NCBI RefSeq assembly: GCF_009720385.1
Contig: NZ_ML769302.1
Span: 778,937 to 842,936 of the forward strand
Length of the DNA: 64,000 bases
From: Catellatospora vulcania
GTDB taxonomy: Bacteria; Actinomycetota; Actinomycetes; Mycobacteriales; Micromonosporaceae
Reading direction: 5' to 3'
Shown here piece by piece: positions 25,265-34,368 of this stretch. The notes below the pieces were generated by a model, which was not told the DNA's origin, did no database searches, and saw only the letters and a list, made by a program, of their open reading frames with translations. How positions within the stretch are numbered: position 1 is the stretch's first letter; each line of letters begins with the position of its first letter. The position numbers and the translations under genes were made by a program.

Positions 25265-26155
25265 ATGCGTGAGGTGATCGGCCGTACGGTCGCAGGGGTC
25301 GTGCTGGCCACAGCCACTCTGCTGGCCACATCGGCCTGCGGGGGGCAGCTGCCGGCGGGGGCGGACGGCGACCTCACCAACCAGTGGGCGGCGCTGCCCG
25401 CGGCCACGAGCTGGCGCCCGGACGAGGGCGTGTGCGCCGAAAGCTTCCGCGACGTCAGCTACCGCTCGTCGTACAAGCCGCAGCCGTGTGACCAGAACCA
25501 CACGTACGAGACGGCTGCCGTCGCCGACTTCACCGGCGAGACGGCCTCGCGCACCACCCCGCCCTCGGCGGGCTCGCCGGACCTGGGCGAGGCCTGGGCG
25601 GACTGCGACAAGCGCATCACCGACTACCTCGGCGGGGAATGGCGCACCGGGGCCCTGTGGTTCGGCCTCGCGGTGCCGTCGCCGGCCGCCTGGGACGGCG
25701 GGGCGCGCTGGTACCGCTGCGAGCTGGCCGAGACGGACGGCCAGCACGGCGACCCGATCCGGCGCATCGGCTCGCTCAAGGGCGAGCTGGCCAAGCCGGC
25801 GTCCAACCTGAAGTTCGGCTGCTACCAGTACGGCTCGCAGCTGGTCCCGACCGCCTGCAACAAGGCGCACAACGCTGAGTTCGTGGGCGTGTGGATCGCG
25901 AACGGCATCGCCTACGACAGCCTGTCCGGTCTGAAGACCCGCATCGCCAAGGAGTGCCGCGGCGTCATCGCCCGGTACGTGAAGGTGCCCAACGACTCGA
26001 ACATCAGCTACCGCACCGGCGTGGTGTGGAACTGGCCGTCGAAGTCCGACTGGGAGGCCGGCAACCACGGCGTGCGCTGCCACCTCTGGCTGGACAAGAA
26101 GAAGCTCACGAAGTCCCTCAAGGGCGCCGGCACCAAGGGTCTGCCCACCAACTGA
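25265..26155 (+). CDS. Cys-rich lipoprotein with duplicated septum-formation-type domain, copy 4
   Basis: 296 aa and the most diverged copy. The signal ends LATSAC, an acceptable lipobox. All eight extracellular Cys are retained (EGVC, CDQNHTYETA, ADC, RWYRC, FGC, CNKAHNAEFVG, KEC, VRC), and the tail is LTKSLKGAGTKGLPTN. The ATG has GGGGAGG five bases upstream; an in-frame start 20 codons earlier would spoil the signal peptide. An 18-bp hairpin follows. Confidence 0.8.
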   Translation: MREVIGRTVAGVVLATATLLATSACGGQLPAGADGDLTNQWAALPAATSWRPDEGVCAESFRDVSYRSSYKPQPCDQNHTYETAAVADFTGETASRTTPPSAGSPDLGEAWADCDKRITDYLGGEWRTGALWFGLAVPSPAAWDGGARWYRCELAETDGQHGDPIRRIGSLKGELAKPASNLKFGCYQYGSQLVPTACNKAHNAEFVGVWIANGIAYDSLSGLKTRIAKECRGVIARYVKVPNDSNISYRTGVVWNWPSKSDWEAGNHGVRCHLWLDKKKLTKSLKGAGTKGLPTN

Positions 26156-26163
26156 GCCTGATT

Positions 26164-26204
26164 CCCTCACCCGTCCCCGGCCCTGTGCCGGGGACGGGTG
26201 AGGG
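26164..26204. terminator. Perfect 18-bp hairpin between the lipoprotein array and nadB
   Basis: CCCTCACCCGTCCCCGGC pairs perfectly with its complement around a five-base loop (CCTGT). No U-tract follows on either strand. It probably ends lipoprotein transcription, but it also lies within 50 bases of the nadB start, so a regulatory role is possible. Confidence 0.6.
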
Positions 26205-26252
26205 GTGTCACGTGGGGCCGGGGGTGAACGGCGGGCTGCGGCGCGGTTGACT

Positions 26253-28052
26253 GTGCTGGTGCGCAAGGCGTTGACAGTTCCGGTTGATCTTCCGGTGGTG
26301 CCCCGGGCGTTGCCCGCGCGGCCCGCGAGCTGGTTCGAACCCACCGACGTGGTGGTGATCGGGTCCGGCATCGCCGGCCTGACCGCGGCACTGCACCTGC
26401 GTGAGGCAGGCCTGCACGTCACCGTGGTTACCAAGGTCAACATCGATGACGGTTCCACCCGCTGGGCACAGGGCGGCATCGCGGCCGTGCTGGACCCCCT
26501 GGACACCCCCGCCGCACACGCCCGGGACACGCTGGTCGCGGGCGTCGGCCTGTGCGACCCCGCCGCGGTGGACGTGCTGGTCAGCGAGGGACCGACCCGG
26601 GTCCGTGAGCTGATCAAGATGGGTGCCGAGTTCGACCGGCACCCGGACGGCTCGCTGATGCTGACCCGCGAGGGCGGGCACCACGCCAACCGCATCGTGC
26701 ACGCGGGCGGCGACGCGACCGGAGCCGAGGTGCAGCGGGCGCTGCACGCGGCGGTGAACCGCGACCCGTGGATCCGCCTGGTGGAGCACGCGCTGGTGCT
26801 GGACCTGCTGCGCGACGCCGCCGGCCGGGCCTGCGGGGTCACCCTGCACGTGCTCGGCGAGGGCACCGAGGACGGTGTCGGGGCCGTGCTGGCCCGCGCC
26901 GTGGTGCTGGCCACCGGCGGCCTGGGCCAGATCTTCGCGGCCACCACCAACCCGGTCGTGTCCACCGGCGACGGCGTCGCGCTGGCGCTGCGGGCCGGGG
27001 CCGACGTCACCGACCTCGAATTCGTGCAGTTCCACCCGACGTCGCTCTACCTGCCGAACAACCGCACCGCACAGCAGCCGCTGGTCAGCGAGGCGCTGCG
27101 GGGCGAGGGCGCGTACCTGGTCGACGGGGACGGCAAGCGGTTCATGGTCGGCCAGCACGAGCTGGCCGAACTCGCGCCGCGCGACGTGGTCGCCAAGGGC
27201 ATCCACCGGCAGATGCTGGCCACCGGCACCGATCACGTCTACCTGGACGCCCGGCACGTGCCCGACCTGGCCCACCGGTTCCCGACGATCACGGCGTACT
27301 GCCTGGCCGCCGGCGTGGACCCCACCGTGCACCTGATCCCGGTGGCCCCGGCGGCGCACTACGCCTCCGGCGGGGTCCGCACCGACCTGGACGGCCGCAC
27401 CAGCATCCCCGGCCTGTACGCCTGCGGCGAGGTGGCCTGCACCGGCGTGCACGGGGCCAACCGCCTGGCGTCGAACTCGCTGCTGGAAGGGCTGGTCTTC
27501 GCCCGCCGCATCGCCGCCGACATCAACCGCGACCTGCCCGCGCAGGCCGACCCGGTGCTCGACGGGCCCGACCTGCCCCAGAGCCTCGCATCCGAGCAGC
27601 TCGCAGGCGAGGGCACCGAGGGCGTCGCACCCGGCGACCCGGCGGCCGCAGCGGGACCCGTGGCGGCAGACGGTCTGGCGTGGACGCCGCACGGCCTGGT
27701 GTCCGCGGCCGAGGTGCCGCCGGTCGACCTGGCGGCCCGGCGGCGCGAGCTGCAGCGGGCGATGACGCGCGGCGCGGGCGTGCTGCGCAGTGCCGAGACG
27801 CTGGCCGAGACAGCCCGGGTGCTGCGCGAGACCGGCACGCCGCCGCTGCCGGGGCGCACCGCGGGCTGGGAGTTCGCGAACCTGCTCACGGTCGCGAGCG
27901 CGCTGGTCGCGTCGGCTGCCCTGCGCGCCGAGACGCGCGGGTGCCACTGGCGCGAGGATCATGCAGAGGCGGACGACGGCTGGCGGGGTCACCTGTACCC
28001 CGAGCTGGCCGGCACCGGCGCGATGACGGAGACGTGGGAGGCGATGGCGTGA
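26253..28052 (+). CDS. nadB: L-aspartate oxidase
   Basis: About 599 aa. This FAD enzyme turns aspartate into iminoaspartate for quinolinate synthesis. The sequence has the FAD motif VVVIGSGIAGLTAALHL, STRWAQGGIAA, EGGHHANRIVHAGGDATG, EFVQFHPTSLY and CGEVACTGVHGANRLASNSLLEGLVFA. An Ala/Gly-rich insert of about 50 residues precedes the C-terminal helical domain. The start is uncertain: GTG 26253, GTG 26259, TTG 26271 or GTG 26205 all precede the conserved PVVPRALPARP segment. nadC overlaps its end. nadA, for the next step, is not in the window. Confidence 0.93.
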   Translation: MLVRKALTVPVDLPVVPRALPARPASWFEPTDVVVIGSGIAGLTAALHLREAGLHVTVVTKVNIDDGSTRWAQGGIAAVLDPLDTPAAHARDTLVAGVGLCDPAAVDVLVSEGPTRVRELIKMGAEFDRHPDGSLMLTREGGHHANRIVHAGGDATGAEVQRALHAAVNRDPWIRLVEHALVLDLLRDAAGRACGVTLHVLGEGTEDGVGAVLARAVVLATGGLGQIFAATTNPVVSTGDGVALALRAGADVTDLEFVQFHPTSLYLPNNRTAQQPLVSEALRGEGAYLVDGDGKRFMVGQHELAELAPRDVVAKGIHRQMLATGTDHVYLDARHVPDLAHRFPTITAYCLAAGVDPTVHLIPVAPAAHYASGGVRTDLDGRTSIPGLYACGEVACTGVHGANRLASNSLLEGLVFARRIAADINRDLPAQADPVLDGPDLPQSLASEQLAGEGTEGVAPGDPAAAAGPVAADGLAWTPHGLVSAAEVPPVDLAARRRELQRAMTRGAGVLRSAETLAETARVLRETGTPPLPGRTAGWEFANLLTVASALVASAALRAETRGCHWREDHAEADDGWRGHLYPELAGTGAMTETWEAMA

Positions 28053-28930
28053 GGGACGCGACGCAGGCGCAGCTGCTCAAGGCAGGGCTGGACCCGGACG
28101 AGGTGCAGCGCATCGTGGCCAACGCGCTGCGCGAGGACCTGGGCCCGGACCGGCTCGACGTGACCAGCGTGGCGACCATCCCGGAACCACAGGTGGACAC
28201 CGCGGACCTGATCGCCCGCGAGTCCGGCGTGGTCGCCGGGCTGGCCGTGGCGGAGCTGGTGTTCGAGCTGGCCGGGCCGGGCGCCGAGGTCACCGTGCAC
28301 GCGTCCGACGGCGACACCGTGGCACGCGGCGACGTGCTGGCCACGGTCACCGGGCCCACCCGGACCCTCCTGTCGGCCGAGCGCACCGCGCTCAACCTGC
28401 TCTGCCGCATGTCCGGGGTGGCCACCCACACCCGCCGCTGGGTGGAGCAGCTCACCGGCACCAAGGCGCTGGTGCTGGACACCCGCAAGACCACCCCCGG
28501 CCTGCGGCCGCTGGAGAAGTACGCGGTCCGCGCGGCGGGCGGCACCAACAAGCGCATGGGCCTCTACGACGTGGCAATGATCAAGGACAACCACAAGCTC
28601 GCGGCGGGCTCCATCACCGCGGCGTACGACCTGGTCCGGGCGAACTTCCCGGACGTGGTCGTGCAGGTCGAGGTGACCACGCTCGCCGAGGCGCAGGAGG
28701 CGGTGACCGCCGGGGCGACCTTCCTGCTCTGCGACAACATGTCCCCGCAGCTGCTGCGCGAGGTCGTAGCGGCGGTCGGCGACCGAGCCGAGCTGGAGGC
28801 CACCGGCGGGCTGACCCTGGACGTCGCCGCCGAGTACGCCGCCACCGGCGTCGACTACCTGTCGGTGGGGGCGCTGACCCACTCGTCGCCTATCGTGGAC
28901 ATCGCCTTGGACCTCCGAGCGCGGAAGTAG
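28049..28930 (+). CDS. nadC: Nicotinate-nucleotide pyrophosphorylase (carboxylating)
   Basis: 293 aa. It converts quinolinate and PRPP to nicotinate mononucleotide. Active-site segments LREDLGPDRLDVTS, RTALNLLCRMSGVAT, LDTRKTTPGLRPLEKYAV, MGLYDVAMIKDNH and LEATGGL are all visible. The GTG start overlaps the nadB stop as GTGA, giving tight coupling. coaX follows after seven bases, so NAD and CoA synthesis are linked in one transcript. Confidence 0.95.
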   Translation: MRDATQAQLLKAGLDPDEVQRIVANALREDLGPDRLDVTSVATIPEPQVDTADLIARESGVVAGLAVAELVFELAGPGAEVTVHASDGDTVARGDVLATVTGPTRTLLSAERTALNLLCRMSGVATHTRRWVEQLTGTKALVLDTRKTTPGLRPLEKYAVRAAGGTNKRMGLYDVAMIKDNHKLAAGSITAAYDLVRANFPDVVVQVEVTTLAEAQEAVTAGATFLLCDNMSPQLLREVVAAVGDRAELEATGGLTLDVAAEYAATGVDYLSVGALTHSSPIVDIALDLRARK

Positions 28931-28937
28931 ACGTCGG

Positions 28938-29702
28938 GTGCTGCTCTGTATCGACATCGGTAACACCAACACGGTGCTCGCCACCTTCGACGGCGACAAG
29001 ATCGTGCACTCGTGGCGGGTGAAGACCGACGCCCGCAACACCGCCGACGAGCTCGGCCTGATGTTCCGCGGCCTGCTGGCCGGGGACAACGTCGAGATCA
29101 CCGGGGTGGCCGCCTGCTCGACGGTGCCCGCCGCACTGCGCTCGCTGCGCACGATGCTGGGCCGCTACTACGCCGGGCTGCCCGCGGTCGTCGTCGAGCC
29201 GGGCGTGAAGACCGGCGTGCAGCTGGCCATCGACAACCCGAAGGAGGTGGGCGCCGACCGGGTGGTGAACACGCTGGCGGCGCACACCCTCTACGGCGGC
29301 CCGGCGATCGTGGTCGACTTCGGCACCACCACCAACTTCGACGTGATCAGCGCCCGGGGCGAGTTCCTGGGCGGGGCTTTCGCGCCGGGCATCGAGATCT
29401 CCTTCGACGCGCTGGCGGCCCGGGCCGCGCAGCTGCGCAAGGTCGAGCCCGCCCAGCCCCGCTCGGTGATCGGCAAGAACACGGTCGAGTGCCTGCAGGC
29501 CGGTATGTACTTCGGCTTCGCCGGCCAGGTCGACCGCATCGTCGAGCGGATGATCGAGGAGCTGGGCGGGGTGACCGCGGTCATCGCCACGGGCGGCCTC
29601 GCGCCGGTGGTGATGGGCGAGTGCCGCACCATCACCCATCACGAGCCGATGATCACCCTGATCGGCCTGCGCATGGTGTACGAGCGCAACGTCAGCGCCT
29701 GA
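28938..29702 (+). CDS. coaX: Type III pantothenate kinase
   Basis: 254 aa. It phosphorylates pantothenate, the first step of CoA synthesis, and requires a monovalent cation. The ASKHA-fold motifs are LCIDIGNTNTVLATF (phosphate-1), GADRVVNTLAA and IVVDFGTTTNFDVI, then GGAFAPGIE. The GTG start is seven bases after the nadC stop. Together with panC and panD upstream it covers part of the CoA route. Its last 11 bases overlap the end of the convergent methyltransferase gene. Confidence 0.94.
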   Translation: MLLCIDIGNTNTVLATFDGDKIVHSWRVKTDARNTADELGLMFRGLLAGDNVEITGVAACSTVPAALRSLRTMLGRYYAGLPAVVVEPGVKTGVQLAIDNPKEVGADRVVNTLAAHTLYGGPAIVVDFGTTTNFDVISARGEFLGGAFAPGIEISFDALAARAAQLRKVEPAQPRSVIGKNTVECLQAGMYFGFAGQVDRIVERMIEELGGVTAVIATGGLAPVVMGECRTITHHEPMITLIGLRMVYERNVSA

Positions 29703-30420
29703 CCGCCCGGCACACGGTGGTGACGTAGGGCAGTTCGAAGCCGTCCCGCCCGGCCAGGTCGGGATGGGTCGCGCACAGCTCGCTGACCTCGCCGCGCAGC
29801 CGCTGCCGAACGTCCTCGGTCGCGACCAGGTACCAGGACCGGGTGGCGATGAGGTCCAGCAGGCCCTGCGGGGTCTGCGGGACGGCGTGCCGGAACGTCG
29901 CCCACTCGGCCGGGGCGAACAGCGGCCCGAAGTCCGCGACGTCGGGCCGGTGGAACCGGGCCGCCTGGACGATCTCGTCCAGCCGCCGGACCCAGTCGAC
30001 GCTCAGGTCGCGGTCGTTGCGCATCGGCGCGAACACCCCGCCGGGGCGCAGCACCCGGGCGATCTCCGGGTGCGCCCGCGCCCGGTCGAACCAGTGGTAC
30101 GCGGTGCCCACGACGACGGCGTCGGCATACCCGTCGGGCAGCGGGATCGACTCCGCGGCGCCGTCGCGCGCGACGGTCCCGGGGGTGGCCGCGTCGAGCG
30201 CGGCCCGCATGCCGGGGTCGGGCTCGACCGGCACGACCTCGAAGCCGGCGGCCAGCGCCACCCTGGTGAGCTGGCCGGTGCCCGCGCCCAGGTCGACCAC
30301 GCGGCCGGGGGCCGTGCCGATCGCCCAGGCCAGCGCCTGTGCCGGATAACCCGGGCGGGACTGCTGGTATGCCTGTGCGGCCGCTCCGAAAGAAAGCCGA
30401 TGCTCTTCGATGGGGTCCAT
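29692..30420 (-). CDS. Class I SAM-dependent methyltransferase, unknown substrate
   Basis: 242 aa. Motif I is VVDLGAGTGQLT near residue 40, followed by VEPDPGM, an acidic loop GYADAVVVGTAYHWFD and RVLRPGGVFA, typical of UbiE-like (Methyltransf_11) enzymes acting on small molecules. The start follows GGGAGG by six bases; an in-frame ATG 13 codons earlier lacks such a site. It runs convergently into coaX with an 11-bp overlap. It is probably cytoplasmic. Confidence 0.85.
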   Translation of the reverse strand: MDPIEEHRLSFGAAAQAYQQSRPGYPAQALAWAIGTAPGRVVDLGAGTGQLTRVALAAGFEVVPVEPDPGMRAALDAATPGTVARDGAAESIPLPDGYADAVVVGTAYHWFDRARAHPEIARVLRPGGVFAPMRNDRDLSVDWVRRLDEIVQAARFHRPDVADFGPLFAPAEWATFRHAVPQTPQGLLDLIATRSWYLVATEDVRQRLRGEVSELCATHPDLAGRDGFELPYVTTVCRAVRR

Positions 30421-31012
30421 GCGCGCCTCCCGGGTATGCCGCCATAACGCCCGGCCCACCCTAGTGCAGCGGGGCGTGGGCGAATTCGTCCCCGGTCCGG
30501 GCAGTCGCCGACAGGCTCATCCCACGACGGTCGGATACGCCGCCGCGGAGTCGCGGAATCGAGCCCGGTCGGCACCCTGAACGTGCCCCGCGGGGGCCGC
30601 CGGACGGCGGTGTATTCGGCGACCGGATAGGCGGTCGGCGCACAGGGTCATCGCGTCGTCGCAGAGCGCGAATGGGTCGGTCCGGGCGACGGCCGGTGCT
30701 CGCGCGACTGCGCCGTGCGAGCGGACTGCCGCGACGGTATGCCGTGCTTCCGGGTCGCAGGAACCGGTATCACCGCGTCCTCGGCGTTTTGCGCAATGGC
30801 GCTGAGAATCCGTTTTCCCTTGTCAGAGGATAATCGACGCGGCTGCTGTCCGACTTTGCGCCGCGCCCGGCGATGGTATGCCGAATAATGGGTCACGCCG
30901 GAATTGATCCGCTGTCAATGAGTGGCTATCCTGGCGAGCGCTCTTCTCTATGAATTCATGGCACGCCCTCGACTTGGCGGGGAGGATCCGGGGCGGCGAG
31001 AAAGGATGACGT
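30421..31012. other. Gene-poor, AT-enriched region upstream of lsr2
   Basis: A spacer of 592 bp. I find no convincing gene: short open frames lack ribosome sites and codon bias. From about 30780 to 30970 the sequence is much less GC-rich than its surroundings, and it holds the lsr2 promoter. In M. tuberculosis lysS lies between coaX and lsr2; here it is absent. Confidence 0.5.
30904..30932 (+). promoter_or_regulatory. lsr2 promoter
   Basis: TTGATC (30904-30909), a 17-base spacer and TATCCT (30927-30932) form a good housekeeping promoter with a leader of about 74 bases. It sits in AT-rich DNA that Lsr2 itself could bind, so autoregulation is plausible. Confidence 0.6.
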
Positions 31013-31363
31013 ATGGCCAGGCGCGAGATTGTGGTGCTGGCGGACGACCTCGACGGTTCCGAGGGCGACGTCCGCAGCGTGAGGTTTGGATTCGAGGGCG
31101 CCAATTACGAGATCGATCTCGGACCGGCGAACCATGACAAGCTGGCGCTGGCGCTGGCGCCGTTCGTCGCCGCCGCGCGCAAGGAGAGCGGCCGGCGCGG
31201 ACCGGCAGCCGCCCCCAAGGCGAAGGCGCCGACTGCCGCTGAGCAGCGTGCTTTCAACCAGCGGGTGCGCGAGTGGGCCAAGGGTCAGGGCAAAGAGGTC
31301 AACGACCGGGGTCGGGTGCCGGCGAAGGTGATCGAGGCCTACTACGCCGCGGGACTGCGCTAG
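31013..31363 (+). CDS. lsr2: Lsr2 nucleoid-associated protein (xenogeneic silencer)
   Basis: 116 aa. The N-terminal dimerisation domain (EIVVLADDLDGSEGDVRSV, FGFEGANYEIDL) is followed by an Ala/Lys/Pro linker and a C-terminal DNA-binding domain with VREWAKGQGKEVNDRGRVP. The RGR is the AT-hook-like clamp that enters the minor groove of AT-rich DNA. In actinobacteria Lsr2 bridges DNA and silences foreign genes. AAAGGA lies six bases before the ATG. A very strong terminator follows. The neighbouring clpC order matches M. tuberculosis. Confidence 0.96.
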   Translation: MARREIVVLADDLDGSEGDVRSVRFGFEGANYEIDLGPANHDKLALALAPFVAAARKESGRRGPAAAPKAKAPTAAEQRAFNQRVREWAKGQGKEVNDRGRVPAKVIEAYYAAGLR

Positions 31364-31394
31364 TCTTTGTGAGATTTGCGGCGTTTGCCGGATT

Positions 31395-31444
31395 GACGGC
31401 ACGACGCGAAGGTTGCGTAATTCCTTCGCGTCGTGCCGTCTTTC
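31395..31444 (+). terminator. Intrinsic terminator of lsr2
   Basis: A perfect 18-bp stem (GACGGCACGACGCGAAGG and its complement), a 10-base loop, then TTTC. It isolates lsr2 from clpC. Confidence 0.85.
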
Positions 31445-31773
31445 ATGTCCGCCGACCCGTGCCGGGCGCGTCGGCCAGGATGTGGACACCGATATTTCGC
31501 TGTGCGCGTAGCGGTCCTGGATGCGGAACAGCCGCGGGCGAGGCAAGGTTGGCTCTGATGCCAGCCACGTCGGCGGGTTTCTGGGGAAGATGCCCTGTTT
31601 CCTCCGCTTTCAAGTCGACGGTAAGCGACCTGATGGTTACCCAACGGTGACCGGACGAGCGTTTCCGGCGGGCCGACATGGTCGGGGTCTGGCGTTAGAG
31701 TGAGTGAAACAGCTTCGCCGCCGCGGATCTCCGGCAGGAGTTCGAGGAACTGAGGCGTAGGTGAGGAGCGGGA
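31445..31773. other. clpC upstream region
   Basis: About 330 bp without a convincing gene. A TAGAGT hexamer at 31696-31701 is the best -10 for clpC and gives a leader of about 65 bases ending in a GGAG site. I could not identify a ClgR or HspR operator by eye. Confidence 0.4.
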
Positions 31774-34305
31774 ATGTTCGAGCGGTTCACCGACCGGGCG
31801 CGTCGGGTGGTCGTCCTGGCCCAAGAAGAGGCCAGGATGCTCAACCACAACTACATCGGCACGGAGCACATCCTGCTCGGCCTCATCCACGAGGGTGAGG
31901 GCGTCGCGGCGAAGGCGCTGGAAAGTCTCGGCATCTCGCTGGAGGGCGTGCGCCAGCAGGTAGAGGAGATCATCGGCCAGGGCCAGCAGGCGCCGAGCGG
32001 GCACATCCCGTTCACGCCGCGGGCCAAGAAGGTGCTTGAGCTGTCGCTGCGCGAAGCGCTGCAGCTCGGCCACAACTACATCGGCACCGAGCACATCCTG
32101 CTCGGTCTGATCCGCGAGGGCGAAGGCGTCGCGGCCCAGGTGCTGGTGAAGCTCGGCGCCGACCTCAACCGGGTGCGCCAGCAGGTCATCCAGCTCCTCT
32201 CGGGCTACCAGGGGGGCAAGGAGCCGGCCGCGGCCGGCGCCGCCACCGGCGAGGCCGCCCCGTCCACCAGCCTCGTGCTGGACCAGTTCGGTCGCAACCT
32301 GACCCAGTCGGCGCGGGAGGGCAAGCTCGACCCCGTGATCGGCCGGGAGAAGGAGATCGAGCGGGTCATGCAGGTGCTGTCCCGCCGCACCAAGAACAAC
32401 CCGGTGCTGATCGGTGAGCCCGGCGTCGGCAAGACCACCGTCGTCGAGGGCCTGGCCCAGAAGATCGTCAAGGGCGAGGTGCCCGAGACGCTGAAGGACA
32501 AGCAGCTCTACACGCTTGACCTCGGCGCCCTGGTGGCCGGCTCGCGCTACCGCGGTGACTTCGAGGAGCGCCTGAAGAAGGTGCTCAAGGAGATTCGCAC
32601 GCGCGGCGACATCATCCTGTTCATCGACGAGATCCACACTCTGGTCGGCGCGGGCGCCGCCGAGGGCGCGATCGACGCCGCCAGCATCCTCAAGCCGATG
32701 CTGGCCCGCGGCGAGCTGCAGACCATCGGCGCGACCACGCTCGACGAGTACCGCAAGCACCTGGAGAAGGACGCCGCGCTGGAGCGCCGCTTCCAGCCGA
32801 TCCAGGTCGGCGAGCCCTCGGTGGCGCACACCATCGAGATGCTCAAGGGCCTGCGTGACCGCTACGAGGCGCACCACCGGGTCACCATCACCGACGCGGC
32901 CCTGGTCGCGGCGGCGAACCTGGCCGACCGGTACATCTCCGACCGCTTCCTGCCGGACAAGGCGATCGACCTGATCGACGAGGCCGGCGCCCGGATGCGC
33001 ATCCGCCGCATGACCGCGCCGCCGGACCTGCGCGACTTCGACGAGAAGATCGCCCAGGTGCGCCGCGACAAGGAGTCCGCGATCGACGCGCAGGACTTCG
33101 AGCGGGCAGCCCAGCTGCGCGACAAGGAGAAGCAGCTGCTCGGCCAGAAGGGCGAGCGGGAGAAGCAGTGGAAGGCCGGTGACCTGGACGTCGTCAGCGA
33201 GGTCGACGACGAGCAGATCGCCGAGGTCCTGGCCAACTGGACCGGCATCCCGGTGTACAAGCTGACCGAGGAGGAGACCTCCCGTCTGCTGCGCATGGAG
33301 GACGAGCTGCACAAGCGGGTCGTCGGCCAGATCGACGCGGTCAAGGCGGTCTCCAAGGCGATCCGGCGCACCCGGGCCGGCCTCAAGGACCCGAAGCGCC
33401 CGTCCGGCTCGTTCATCTTCGCCGGCCCGTCCGGCATCGGTAAGACCGAGCTGTCCAAGGCGCTCGCCGAGTTCCTGTTCGGCAGCGAGGACGCGCTGAT
33501 CCAGCTGGACATGTCCGAGTTCCACGACCGGTACACGGTGTCCCGCCTCGTCGGCGCCCCGCCCGGATACGTCGGCTACGACGAGGGCGGCCAGCTGACC
33601 GAGAAGGTGCGCCGCCGGCCGTTCTCGGTGGTCCTCTTCGACGAGATCGAGAAGGCTCACCCGGACGTCTTCAACACGCTGCTGCAGATCCTGGAGGACG
33701 GTCGCCTGACCGACGGCCAGGGCCGCATCGTGGACTTCAAGAACACCGTGATCATCCTGACCACCAACCTGGGCACCCGGGACGTGGCCAAGGCGGTCTC
33801 GCTGGGCTTCCAGAAGTCCGAGGACGCGGAGTCGAACTACGAGCGGATGAAGCAGAAGGTCAACGACGAGCTGAAGCAGCACTTCCGCCCGGAGTTCCTG
33901 AACCGCATCGACGACACCATCGTCTTCCACCAGCTCGGCGAGGTGGAGATCCTCTCGATCGTGGACATCATGATCAAGCGGATCGAGGCTCAGCTGCGCA
34001 ACAAGGACATGGGCCTGGAGCTCACCGACAACGCCAAGAAGTACCTGGCGAAGAAGGGCTTCGACCCGGTCCTGGGCGCCCGGCCGCTGCGCCGGACGAT
34101 CCAGCGCGAGCTGGAGGACACGCTCAGCGAGCGGATCCTGTTCCAGGAGCTCAAGCCCGGCCAGCACGTGCTGGTCGACTGCGAGGGCGACCCGGAGCAG
34201 ATCGAGACCGCGAAGCTGACCTTCACGGCATCGCAGAAGGCGGCTGCTCCCGAGGTCCCCGAGGCCCCGGCCGAGCCGGTCGGCAGCGACGCTGCCGCCG
34301 CATAA
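31774..34305 (+). CDS. clpC: ClpC AAA+ unfoldase of the Clp protease
   Basis: 843 aa, full length. Two N-terminal Clp repeats ([24 protein letters not shown] and a second at about residue 80) are followed by AAA1 with Walker [14 protein letters not shown] near residue 213. A UVR-type coiled segment lies near 430. AAA2 has [12 protein letters not shown] near residue 549 and the [11 protein letters not shown] pore region. The C-terminus is Ala/Pro-rich. It feeds proteins to ClpP1P2 and is essential in mycobacteria. GGAG precedes the ATG by five bases; a terminator follows. Confidence 0.97.
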   Translation: MFERFTDRARRVVVLAQEEARMLNHNYIGTEHILLGLIHEGEGVAAKALESLGISLEGVRQQVEEIIGQGQQAPSGHIPFTPRAKKVLELSLREALQLGHNYIGTEHILLGLIREGEGVAAQVLVKLGADLNRVRQQVIQLLSGYQGGKEPAAAGAATGEAAPSTSLVLDQFGRNLTQSAREGKLDPVIGREKEIERVMQVLSRRTKNNPVLIGEPGVGKTTVVEGLAQKIVKGEVPETLKDKQLYTLDLGALVAGSRYRGDFEERLKKVLKEIRTRGDIILFIDEIHTLVGAGAAEGAIDAASILKPMLARGELQTIGATTLDEYRKHLEKDAALERRFQPIQVGEPSVAHTIEMLKGLRDRYEAHHRVTITDAALVAAANLADRYISDRFLPDKAIDLIDEAGARMRIRRMTAPPDLRDFDEKIAQVRRDKESAIDAQDFERAAQLRDKEKQLLGQKGEREKQWKAGDLDVVSEVDDEQIAEVLANWTGIPVYKLTEEETSRLLRMEDELHKRVVGQIDAVKAVSKAIRRTRAGLKDPKRPSGSFIFAGPSGIGKTELSKALAEFLFGSEDALIQLDMSEFHDRYTVSRLVGAPPGYVGYDEGGQLTEKVRRRPFSVVLFDEIEKAHPDVFNTLLQILEDGRLTDGQGRIVDFKNTVIILTTNLGTRDVAKAVSLGFQKSEDAESNYERMKQKVNDELKQHFRPEFLNRIDDTIVFHQLGEVEILSIVDIMIKRIEAQLRNKDMGLELTDNAKKYLAKKGFDPVLGARPLRRTIQRELEDTLSERILFQELKPGQHVLVDCEGDPEQIETAKLTFTASQKAAAPEVPEAPAEPVGSDAAAA

Positions 34306-34320
34306 CGACAACGCACAGCC

Positions 34321-34355
34321 GAAGGGGCACCGCGCGAGCGGTGCCCCTTTCGTTT
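34321..34355 (+). terminator. Intrinsic terminator of clpC
   Basis: A 12-bp stem (AAGGGGCACCGC with its complement), a GCGA loop, then TCGTTT. Confidence 0.8.
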
Positions 34356-34368
34356 GCCGGCGCGCCGG

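Noticed and set aside
30648-31104. Small genes in the lsr2 upstream region
   Set aside because: Overlapping short minus-strand frames have no ribosome sites, no leaderless -10 at the right distance, and atypical codon use. One overlaps the lsr2 promoter and coding start.
31360-34311. Long open frame antisense to clpC
   Set aside because: Low-complexity Leu/Val/Asp/Arg translation mirroring clpC codons. No motif or start signal.
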